Assembly: GCF_010915705.1 (NCBI RefSeq)
Contig: NZ_JAAIKE010000005.1
Location: 212,522 to 276,521 of the forward strand
DNA: 64,000 nucleotides
Reading direction: 5' to 3'
Source of the DNA: Pseudotabrizicola algicola
GTDB taxonomy: Bacteria > Pseudomonadota > Alphaproteobacteria > Rhodobacterales > Rhodobacteraceae
The notes beneath the pieces are model-generated. The model was not told the origin of the DNA. It saw nothing but the letters and a program-made list of their open reading frames with translations, and searched no databases. This document shows, one piece after another, positions 54,417-62,166 of the stretch. The stretch's first letter is position 1; every line of letters begins with the position of its first letter. The translations under genes and the position numbers were made by a program.

Positions 54417-55562
54417 TCAGAACCAGGTGCCGATGGCATTAAGGGACAGATGGGTAAGCTCGCCCGCCGTTCCGGTGATGCTGGACGGGGCCCAAAGGGC
54501 AATGCCCACCCAGTCCGCCTCGCCCAAGGTGCTGCCTTGGCGGGTTTTCAGCACACTGGCATTGTTACGAATGCTGGCATTCTGGCTGGCCATCATCGTG
54601 ACCCCGACCGACTCGACGGTTGCGAAGGTCGCCGGAAAATCGAAACTGCCCACCGTGGCACGAAACAGGCTTCCCATCGCGACGTTGATGCTGATGCCGG
54701 TCAACTGCACGCGGCGGGTGCAAATCTGGGTGCCATCGGCAAAGCGCATGTAATTGCCGTTCGCATTGCTGCCCCGTTCGATCAGCGCGCCGGTGGGTTG
54801 TCCGCCCGACTGGCTGACCGGACCAAGCACTGTGCCACGCCGATAAAGGGACGGGTCAAGCTGCCCCGCCCCTGCCCCGACCTTCAACAGCCTTCCCGGC
54901 GTCAGATCGCTGGCCGTATCGGTGACGGCGGCCCCGGCAAGCAAGCCGTTCGCCGGATTGACGCTGAGCGCGGTGGTGAAAGTGTTGCCATCGGCGCTGA
55001 CCTTGATCGAAAAGGAATCGTTGCCCGCCAACCCCATTTCGGCCCGCCCCGACCAGCCCGACTGGAACAACAGGCTCGCCGTGTCGCTTGCAGTGGCCTT
55101 GTTCACCTTCATTTGATGACCGGCACCGGCATGGCTGAAGAGCGTTGCGGCCGAGGCCACGGCCAATCGGTTCACCGCATCCGAGGTGGTGCCTACGCCA
55201 AGACCTTGAAGGTTCTGCAGCAGCAGTTGCCAGCTTCCGCCCCGGTACTGTCGCAGTTGCCCTGTGGCGAGATCATGGGCAAGCCATCCTTCCTGCGGCA
55301 ACAGATAAAGCCAGCCGCCTGCGTTCCAATAGGCCAGATGCCCCGGCGCCTGCGCCCACACCCCCGTGGGGGCCGCGCCCAGCGCGTAGACATGCCCGTT
55401 TTCCGGGGCCGAGGGCGGTGACTGGCTGTCGAAGGACTGGACCGCCAACTGGACAATCGCATCCAGCATCTGCACGGCTTCGTTGTGGGTGATGTGCTTT
55501 TGCGCCTGAGCGGGCATGATATAGGGCAGCTTCAGCCGACCTGATCGTTCGAAGTCCGGCAT
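54417..55562 (-). CDS. DUF2793 protein (phage tail-type)
   Basis: 381 residues. The N-terminus LKLPYIMPAQAQKHITHNEAVQMLDAIVQL and the repeated PPSAPENGHVYALGAAPTGVWAQAPGHLAYWNAGGW are diagnostic of DUF2793, a family found at tails of alphaproteobacterial prophages and in surface-glycan loci. The C-terminal half (GNDSFSIKVSADGNTFTTALSVNPANGLL) resembles tail-fibre/collar domains. It may be a receptor-binding or surface protein left from a phage. Confidence 0.8.
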   Translation of the reverse strand: MPDFERSGRLKLPYIMPAQAQKHITHNEAVQMLDAIVQLAVQSFDSQSPPSAPENGHVYALGAAPTGVWAQAPGHLAYWNAGGWLYLLPQEGWLAHDLATGQLRQYRGGSWQLLLQNLQGLGVGTTSDAVNRLAVASAATLFSHAGAGHQMKVNKATASDTASLLFQSGWSGRAEMGLAGNDSFSIKVSADGNTFTTALSVNPANGLLAGAAVTDTASDLTPGRLLKVGAGAGQLDPSLYRRGTVLGPVSQSGGQPTGALIERGSNANGNYMRFADGTQICTRRVQLTGISINVAMGSLFRATVGSFDFPATFATVESVGVTMMASQNASIRNNASVLKTRQGSTLGEADWVGIALWAPSSITGTAGELTHLSLNAIGTWF

Positions 55563-55671
55563 GACGGGTTCCTTTAGCCAAGGGACAGTTCTGCCGTGAT
55601 TTAGGCAAAAGCTGCTAATCGGCCGTCACACCCCCGGTCGCCGCATTAACCCCTTGGTCGCAGATCACCGC

Positions 55672-56502
55672 TCATTTCAGCACGATATCCTTGTGATAGC
55701 GGCGCAGGAACAGCAGGCCCAGGACCGTAAGCACGAGCGCGATGGTGAACACATAAAGCGGCCTGACGTGCACCGCATCATAAGTGCTGAACAGGCCCTT
55801 GCGCATCTCGCTTGTGATATGGATCAACGGGTTAAGCATCAGGATGTCACGCAGTTGCCCCGTCATGTTCTCGGGGATGAACAGGATGCCCGAGATGATG
55901 AACAGCGGGCGGTTTGCCACGGCCCATGCGCGTTCCCACAATGGATAGCTCGTGACAAGAAAACAGTTCATCACACCGACCCCGAAGGCCAGCGAAAGGG
56001 CCATCGCGATGGCCAGAAAGATCGACGGCCAATTGAGGATGGGGTTCAGGTTGTAACCGATGATGATGCCGGTCAGCACCAGAAACATGATGAGAAGATA
56101 GGTCATCGCATTCAGCACAAAGCGCGCCAGCACCGCGTCGATGAAGCTGACCGCCGGATATTCGAGCAGCGCCTTGGAAAACCTCACCGCCCCTGCCGTG
56201 GTGTTGCTGACCGTCAGGTAAAGCCCGAAGGGGAGCAGCCCGCCGGCAAAGAAATACATGAAGTTGTTGCCAAGGCTCGGCGTGCGCACGATGTAGGAAA
56301 ACACTATGCTCAGCAGCGCCAGACCCGCGACAGGCTCCAGAATGGCCCAGAGGTAACCGCCGGGCGAGCGACCGTAACTGGTGGTCATCTCGCGCAGGAT
56401 CAGGGCGCTGAAGGACCGGAAAAAACGAAAGCGCAGGCTGGCGGGGCGCTGCGCGGGCGGGATATACGACGCATCCCCCTCAACCTGTTTCATCTGGAAC
56501 AA
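55672..56502 (-). CDS. capsule-type polysaccharide ABC exporter permease (KpsM-like)
   Basis: 276 residues with six helices. ABC-2 permease: SALILREMTTSYGRSPGGYLWAILEPVAGLALLSIVFSYI at the N-terminus and a C-terminal INPLIHITSEMRKGLFSTYDAVHVRPLY (as LNPLIH) loop. It diverges from the kpsE/kpsT-like genes across a 63-bp gap. Together with the ATPase it exports a lipid-linked glycan across the inner membrane. Confidence 0.9.
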   Translation of the reverse strand: MFQMKQVEGDASYIPPAQRPASLRFRFFRSFSALILREMTTSYGRSPGGYLWAILEPVAGLALLSIVFSYIVRTPSLGNNFMYFFAGGLLPFGLYLTVSNTTAGAVRFSKALLEYPAVSFIDAVLARFVLNAMTYLLIMFLVLTGIIIGYNLNPILNWPSIFLAIAMALSLAFGVGVMNCFLVTSYPLWERAWAVANRPLFIISGILFIPENMTGQLRDILMLNPLIHITSEMRKGLFSTYDAVHVRPLYVFTIALVLTVLGLLFLRRYHKDIVLK

Positions 56503-56565
56503 TCCTGTCTCACCCGATAAGGTAGCATAGCGTTTCAGGTCAGAATTAAAAAGGCTAAGGTCGAA

Positions 56566-57759
56566 GTGTCTTCAGATCCAGAGACTCCGGTCGCCCCTGC
56601 GGCCCCGCCCAAGCCAAAGGTAAAACTTGTCGAGGTTGCACCCGCCGCACGGCCCGCAAGATTGCAGCGGCGCCATCGGCTGACCATACTTTCGCTTGGC
56701 ATCTGGGTTGTGCTGCCTGTCATCGCCCTTGCCGTCTATCTGTATGTGTTCGCGGCCGATCAATACGCCTCGACTGTCGGCTTTACGGTGCGCACCGAAG
56801 AAACCGGATCGGCGATGGAGATCTTGGGCGGGCTGACCAGCCTGTCGTCGGCCAGTTCGTCAGACACCGACGTGCTTTACAAGTTCATTCAGAGCCAGGA
56901 ACTCGTGCGCGAGATGGACGCAACGCTGAACCTGCGCGAGATGTTTCGAAAGCCGGCCGCAGATCCGGTTTTCTCGTTGTCGCGGGACTCCAGCATCGAA
57001 GACCTTGTCCGCTACTGGGCGCGCATGGTGCGGATCTACTACGATCCGGGCACCGGTCTGATGGAGATCGAGTCGCGCGCCTTTGATCCGGAAGATGCAC
57101 GGGCGATCTCGACCGAGATTTTCGCGCGCTCGACCCAGATGATCAACACGCTTTCCGCCGTCGCGCGGGATGATACCACCCGTTACGCCCGTGAAGAGCT
57201 GGACACTGCGGTCGAACGGCTCAAGGAAGCCCGTCAGGCACTGACCCTGTTCCGCAACGAAACCCAGATCGTGGACCCCTCTGCCGATATTCAGGGCCAG
57301 ATGGGCTTGCTCAATTCGCTCAACGCGCAACTGGCCTCGTCGCTGATCGATCTCGACATTCTCATCGAAACCACGCGGGAGAGCGATCCGAGGATCGAGC
57401 AAGCCCGCCGCAAAATTGCCGTGATCGAAAAGCGCATGTCGGAAGAGCGCGAAAAGCTGGGCGTCGGCGGCAATCACAACGGCCGCGCCTATGCCGACCT
57501 GATCGGTCAGTTCGAGGCCCTGCAGGTCGATCTGGAATTTGCGCAAAAGGCCTATCTTTCGGCTCTGTCCGCCTATGACACCGCGCAAGCCGAAGCACGC
57601 CGGCAAAGCCGTTATCTGGCCGCCTATATCGAGCCGACCTTGGCTGAAACCCCGCTTTACCCGCAGCGGGCCATCATTCTGCTGATTTCTGCCTTTGTGC
57701 TGTTCGGCACCTGGGCGGTCAGTGTGCTGATCTATTACAGCCTTCGCGACAGGCGCTGA
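56566..57759 (+). CDS. capsule export periplasmic adaptor (KpsE/BexC-like PCP)
   Basis: 397 residues, GTG start at 56566 after AAGGTCGAA. Two membrane helices flank the periplasmic domain: RLTILSLGIWVVLPVIALAVYLYVF (about 37-61) and RAIILLISAFVLFGTWAVSVLIYY (about 365-388). Between them are Wzz-like DQYASTVGFTVRTEE and a coiled coil (AREELDTAVERLKEARQALTLFRNE). It bridges the exporter and the outer-membrane Wza/KpsD channel, which is not encoded in this window. Confidence 0.88.
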   Translation: MSSDPETPVAPAAPPKPKVKLVEVAPAARPARLQRRHRLTILSLGIWVVLPVIALAVYLYVFAADQYASTVGFTVRTEETGSAMEILGGLTSLSSASSSDTDVLYKFIQSQELVREMDATLNLREMFRKPAADPVFSLSRDSSIEDLVRYWARMVRIYYDPGTGLMEIESRAFDPEDARAISTEIFARSTQMINTLSAVARDDTTRYAREELDTAVERLKEARQALTLFRNETQIVDPSADIQGQMGLLNSLNAQLASSLIDLDILIETTRESDPRIEQARRKIAVIEKRMSEEREKLGVGGNHNGRAYADLIGQFEALQVDLEFAQKAYLSALSAYDTAQAEARRQSRYLAAYIEPTLAETPLYPQRAIILLISAFVLFGTWAVSVLIYYSLRDRR

Positions 57760-57765
57760 TCTACG

Positions 57766-58440
57766 ATGATCCGTCTTGAGAATGTCTCGAAAAGCTTTCG
57801 CCTGAGGGGCAGCTTGCGAACCATTGCCGACAATATCACGGTCACGTTCCCCAAAGGACGGTCGGTCGGATTGTTGGGGCGGAACGGGGCGGGCAAATCC
57901 AGCTTGCTGCGCATGATCTCGGGCGCAATCGCACCCGACACCGGCAAAATCACCGTGGTCGGCTCGCTGTCCTGGCCGGTCGGCTTTTCCGGCAGCTTTC
58001 ACCGCGACCTGACGGGGGCACAGAATACGCGCTTCATCGCGCGGGTCTACGGCGTCGACACCGAGGAACTGCTGGATTTCGTGGCCGATTTCTCTGAACT
58101 GGGCAAACAGTTCCATCAGCCGGTCCATACTTATTCGTCCGGCATGAAATCGCGGCTCGCCTTCGGCATTTCGATGGGCATCCATTTCGACATGTATCTG
58201 GTCGATGAGGTGACTGCCGTGGGCGATGCGTCATTCCAGGAAAAAAGCGAGGCGGTTTTCACCAACCGGATGTCGACCAGCGGGGCCATCTTCATCTCGC
58301 ATTCGCTTGCGTCCATCCGGCGGGTCTGCACGGCGGTGGCCACGCTTGAAAACGGGGTGCTGACCTATTTCGACAATGTCCAGGAAGGCATCGAACATCA
58401 CAAAGAGCACATGCAACGCCGCAGCGACCGCGTCGGCTGA
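57766..58440 (+). CDS. capsule-type polysaccharide ABC exporter ATPase (KpsT-like)
   Basis: 224 residues, 6 bp after the PCP gene. MIRLENVSKSFRLRGSLRTIADNITVTFPKG start, Walker A GRNGAGKSS, signature YSSGMKSRLAFG (typical of KpsT rather than LSGGQ), Walker B MYLVDEVTAVGD and H-loop ISHSLASI. No C-terminal carbohydrate-binding module, so it belongs to the capsule (KpsT) type rather than the Wzt O-antigen type. Confidence 0.92.
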   Translation: MIRLENVSKSFRLRGSLRTIADNITVTFPKGRSVGLLGRNGAGKSSLLRMISGAIAPDTGKITVVGSLSWPVGFSGSFHRDLTGAQNTRFIARVYGVDTEELLDFVADFSELGKQFHQPVHTYSSGMKSRLAFGISMGIHFDMYLVDEVTAVGDASFQEKSEAVFTNRMSTSGAIFISHSLASIRRVCTAVATLENGVLTYFDNVQEGIEHHKEHMQRRSDRVG

Positions 58441-58451
58441 TCGCGCGGCGG

Positions 58452-59075
58452 TCAGTTGGCGGCGCTGTAATCCACCGAGTCTCCGGCGAGGCTGCGACGG
58501 GTACAAAGCTCCATCAGCAGATCCTGCATCCACAGTTCCTGTTCGACCGGCGCAAGCGTGAACATCGCCATCCGGCCGACACGGCGAAGCGGTGCCGCGA
58601 AACGCTCTACCACATGATAGGCAGGGCGATCGGTATAATCGTCAAACAGAACCGTCACCGGACGGGTGATGCGCATCGCCGTCGCAACAAAACAGGCCGG
58701 ACGGAAGCGGCCATCGATAAGAACCGTGTCGGGATGCCGAAAAAACGGCTCTGACCAGATCGACAGCGGATAGTGATGATAGCGCTGCCAGCCATCATCC
58801 CCCACCGGACGGCCCCAGCGCCCCGTTGGTCCGATATCGACATGCCAGACCACGGCGGGCGAAGGCAGAGCGGCGCGGTCAAGTTGCAATTGCAACTCGA
58901 CCGCCCAAGTCCGGTCACTCTCGACCGCCATCACAAATTTACCGGGCAGCGATGCCGCCAGATGGGTAGACCCGCCCGAGCCGTACTCAAGGATCACCCG
59001 CCCCGCCGCATACACCTCGCGCACCAGATCGGCCTCTTCGGGCGGAAAGGTCAGATGCGTGACGGTCGTGGTCAT
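58452..59075 (-). CDS. SAM-methyltransferase-like protein of the polysaccharide locus
   Basis: 207 residues. VILEYGSGGSTHLAASLPGKFVMAVESDRTWAVELQ is a class I SAM-binding motif followed by an acidic strand end; DTVLIDGRFRPACFVATAMRITRPVTVLFDDYTDR follows, typical of a Rhodobacteraceae family found near glycan genes. It converges with the KpsT-like gene. Substrate unknown; it may be a methyltransferase or a degenerate member. Confidence 0.7.
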   Translation of the reverse strand: MTTTVTHLTFPPEEADLVREVYAAGRVILEYGSGGSTHLAASLPGKFVMAVESDRTWAVELQLQLDRAALPSPAVVWHVDIGPTGRWGRPVGDDGWQRYHHYPLSIWSEPFFRHPDTVLIDGRFRPACFVATAMRITRPVTVLFDDYTDRPAYHVVERFAAPLRRVGRMAMFTLAPVEQELWMQDLLMELCTRRSLAGDSVDYSAAN

Positions 59076-59103
59076 GAAGATGTCCCTTACGGTTACGTCA
59101 GCC

Positions 59104-60153
59104 TCATCGGCCGATCGCGGCGTGCAACCCGTCGCGCAGACGGATCATCACGTCCTTTGCCCTGTCACGCAACATGGCAACGGACTCTGGCGCAATCGGT
59201 GCCGGCGGCGTTTCAAAGCGCTCACACAGCGTGGGGTCATCGTATTTTGACAAAAGATCGCCCCGCCCGATGCGGTTCATGAAGTTGCGGTTCTTGTTTG
59301 TCGGGATCAGCACCGTCGAGGGCACGCCATACATCGTGGCCACCACCGTGCCGTGGAACTTCATGCTGGCCAGGGCCGTGCAGCCGCCGATGGCGCGTGT
59401 CAGATCGTCGAGCGACTCGGAATAGATCAACTCTTTCGGCCCGGTCACATCGACAGCATCGGCCAGATCACGAACGCCTACCTCTCCGGTTCCCAGAATG
59501 ATGTGCCGGATATGCCAGCCCCGCTTGCGCTGCTGCTCTGCCAGCGCGTTGAGTTGCGTGTAGTCATCGTCCTGATTGGGGCGCTGGCGGGTGACAATGC
59601 CCAAGACCGGCTGGTCCGGCTTGGCTGTGGCTGCCGGCAGGGTCAGGGCGCAGACGACGTCAGGGGCCTCGAAGACGCCGATGGCGGGTTTGGTCTTGGA
59701 GGTGATCCAAGTCGCAGATTGCTGGTCGCGTGCGTGGATGAACTTGACCGAGGGATGGTTGAAGAACGACGCATATTTGTCGACGATCCAGTCCTTCTCG
59801 GCATGGTTCGGGTTCATGTTGCTGCCCGAGCGGATCGGAACCCCCACACCGATGACAAACACCGGCTTGTTCAGGAACTCCTTGCTGAAGTAGCGCGGGT
59901 CCATGTTCCACGGCTGCACGATATCGCCACCGCCGATCACAATGGCATCGACGCCGTCGACCACTTCGTTGATGGGCTTGGAGTAATAGGGCTTGGCCAG
60001 CTGGTCCGACATGAACCGCAGATCGAAGTGATCTTGCAGATATTCCTTGTAGACACTTACGAAAAGTTCGTCCCCGTAATTGCCGTAGCCAAAGAAACCC
60101 GCCAGCCCGACAACAGGCTTTGTGCCGGTTTCCCTACGCAATGTTTCAACCAC
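59104..60153 (-). CDS. polysaccharide pyruvyl transferase family protein
   Basis: 349 residues, GTG start at 60153 with AAGGAG upstream. KPVVGLAGFFGYGNYGDELFVSVYKEYL at the N-terminus is the family hallmark, followed by AIVIGGGDIVQPWN, VFVIGVGVPIRSG, and a C-terminal SMKFHGTVVATMYGVPSTVLIP. It transfers pyruvate from PEP to sugars, adding negative charge to a surface glycan. Confidence 0.88.
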   Translation of the reverse strand: MVETLRRETGTKPVVGLAGFFGYGNYGDELFVSVYKEYLQDHFDLRFMSDQLAKPYYSKPINEVVDGVDAIVIGGGDIVQPWNMDPRYFSKEFLNKPVFVIGVGVPIRSGSNMNPNHAEKDWIVDKYASFFNHPSVKFIHARDQQSATWITSKTKPAIGVFEAPDVVCALTLPAATAKPDQPVLGIVTRQRPNQDDDYTQLNALAEQQRKRGWHIRHIILGTGEVGVRDLADAVDVTGPKELIYSESLDDLTRAIGGCTALASMKFHGTVVATMYGVPSTVLIPTNKNRNFMNRIGRGDLLSKYDDPTLCERFETPPAPIAPESVAMLRDRAKDVMIRLRDGLHAAIGR

Positions 60154-60210
60154 GGACGTTCTCCTTCTTGGCTTTGTTTGGGCCGGTCTTGGCCGCTTTG
60201 ATGATATGGA

Positions 60211-61197
60211 TCAGGCTTTTACAGGCGCTGCCTTGGGTTTTCGCGCCGTGCGAGAGGCCCAGAAGGCTTCTATCCGCGCGTCGACCATATCATGGCAGGT
60301 ATCGTCTATAGGGGCCAGCAGCATGGGCTCTACACCGCTGCCAAGCACCGCCTGCAAGGCAGGGGTTCCGGCGACCAGAGCTTGGTTTTCTTCGGCATAA
60401 AAGCGCGTAAAGGCATCCTCTTGCTGGCGATCCAGAAAGCCATACCCTGAAGAGATGCGGTTCTTCAGAGCAAAGTTGTTGAAGGCCTTGGAGAGTTGCG
60501 CATCGCAACTGCCGTTCATGATACGCTGCTTGGCAAGGCAATCCACCACATCGAGGCTCGGGTTCTTCTCGCGCGGCGGCTGCGCCGATTCCGTGATGTT
60601 CACGCCAAGTGTCTGAAAGAACGACGCGACGAAACCATCGCGGCTGGCCTTGGAATAGGGCAGCAGGTGAAACTTTGCCTGCAAGGGGGTGGCATAGCGG
60701 GACAGGATCGTCGCATATTGGAAATTGCTATGGTTCCGCTCCAGCCATTCGGAAAACGGCTCCGGAACTTTGCTGAAAGCGCGGTAGTGGTTACGGTACA
60801 GCGACTCCGCAAATTCCGCCCGCGCGCGCAAGGAGCAAACCACGGTGCAGCGTCCGGCGCCGAATACCTCCAGCAGAAGATCTGTCACCTTTTTCGCAGC
60901 GGTGTCATCCAGCCGGAACAGCGACTCCGCGCTGAGCAAGATATCAAGCCCGTCCGCCTCGGCCATATCGCGGGCTTTGGCAAGCAACAGGGCAGGGCTC
61001 TCTGTCTCCGGCAGCGGGTCAGCGCGGGTGATCCGATTGACCATGCCAAGATGCGAACGCTCACGCGTGCCGCCGATCAGCTCATAGCTGGGATAGAGCA
61101 GCCCCTGCCCCATGAGCCAGCCACCATTTTCCGAAGCAAACTCCTGAATGGCGGTGGTTCCGGTCTTGTGGGAACCGATATGCAGGAATACGCGCAT
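60211..61197 (-). CDS. sulfotransferase-family protein
   Basis: 328 residues. The N-terminal RVFLHIGSHKTGTTAIQEFASENGGWL is the canonical PAPS loop (GSHKTGTT), and VVCSLRARAEFAESLYRNHYR supplies the R..S 3'-phosphate site. Its ATG overlaps the stop of the WcbI-like gene by one base (TGATG). It probably sulfates the same glycan as the protein at 49702. Confidence 0.82.
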   Translation of the reverse strand: MRVFLHIGSHKTGTTAIQEFASENGGWLMGQGLLYPSYELIGGTRERSHLGMVNRITRADPLPETESPALLLAKARDMAEADGLDILLSAESLFRLDDTAAKKVTDLLLEVFGAGRCTVVCSLRARAEFAESLYRNHYRAFSKVPEPFSEWLERNHSNFQYATILSRYATPLQAKFHLLPYSKASRDGFVASFFQTLGVNITESAQPPREKNPSLDVVDCLAKQRIMNGSCDAQLSKAFNNFALKNRISSGYGFLDRQQEDAFTRFYAEENQALVAGTPALQAVLGSGVEPMLLAPIDDTCHDMVDARIEAFWASRTARKPKAAPVKA

Positions 61198-62144
61198 CAG
61201 ACAATCTCTTCGGACATGGCCCGCCAGCTGGGCAGGGTGGGGAACAGGGCGGTCATCATAGCCGAGACAGCGGCCCGACCCAATTGATCATATACGGAAT
61301 AATAGGCGGCGATCAGTTCCGGCGTTGTCATGACCACCTCACGCGCGCGGAAGTCGGTCACCGGATCGAATTCCAGCGCAAGCGCTTTGCGCACAAAGGC
61401 TTGCAGCGGATACTGCGGCAGTTTGAGCGGATCGCGGCGCACGAAACGGGCCCGCTCCTCCTCCGTCGGGGTGATCCCCAGCTTTGCCAGCGCATGTTCC
61501 GCGATCAGGCCTAGAATCTTGCCCGACGGATGGCGAGGCGACCAGAAAAGCTGCTCGCGCCGGAAACCCTCTGCGATGACATCATGCAGCCGTATGTCGA
61601 TGTCATGGGCAATTTCTGACTTGCGCAAATGGCCGAGGCTTTCAGCACAACGCCGCCGAGCAAAATCTTCATCGCCCTCGAAGCCTTCATGAAAGGCATT
61701 GAGCGCCTCGTCTTGCGGCATGCCCTTGAGATAGGCCATCATCACCTGCGCGTAGTGAAACAATTCCACCCCGGCCAGCCCGAAAACCGCGCGGCACCTT
61801 TCGCGAATATCCATCGGCAGATCGGCGGGCGTCTTGGCGGCAGCGTGATAGCCATAGAACTGGATCGACGGGTAGGAAATCACCTTGGTCTTGCTGTCCA
61901 GATGTTTGATCGCTTCGGCAAATCCAAAGCCGCCGCCCCTGTAGTTCTCGGAAATTGGCTGGTACATGAACAGGGCGGCAGCGGGCAAAATCTCGGACAG
62001 GAAATGCCGGTGATCTTCGGCAGAGATGCGGTGGATCGGCTTTATCTTTTGAAAGGCGTATTGCTCGCGAAAGGCTGCGCAGACCTGCAAGGTAGACGCG
62101 ATGGCATTTGCTTGGCAGTTGCCAAGAATGCAATAGGTGTTCAT
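61197..62144 (-). CDS. WcbI-like polysaccharide biosynthesis protein
   Basis: 315 residues, ATG preceded by GGGGAGG. The N-terminal YCILGNCQANAIASTLQVC has the GNCQ motif of WcbI (Burkholderia capsule, putative acetyltransferase), and ISYPSIQFYGYHAAAK follows. It is probably an acyltransferase for capsule sugars. It lies between the partial glycosyltransferase and a sulfotransferase on the same strand. Confidence 0.82.
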   Translation of the reverse strand: MNTYCILGNCQANAIASTLQVCAAFREQYAFQKIKPIHRISAEDHRHFLSEILPAAALFMYQPISENYRGGGFGFAEAIKHLDSKTKVISYPSIQFYGYHAAAKTPADLPMDIRERCRAVFGLAGVELFHYAQVMMAYLKGMPQDEALNAFHEGFEGDEDFARRRCAESLGHLRKSEIAHDIDIRLHDVIAEGFRREQLFWSPRHPSGKILGLIAEHALAKLGITPTEEERARFVRRDPLKLPQYPLQAFVRKALALEFDPVTDFRAREVVMTTPELIAAYYSVYDQLGRAAVSAMMTALFPTLPSWRAMSEEIV

Positions 62145-62166
62145 CGCAGCCTCCCCGTAACGACGC

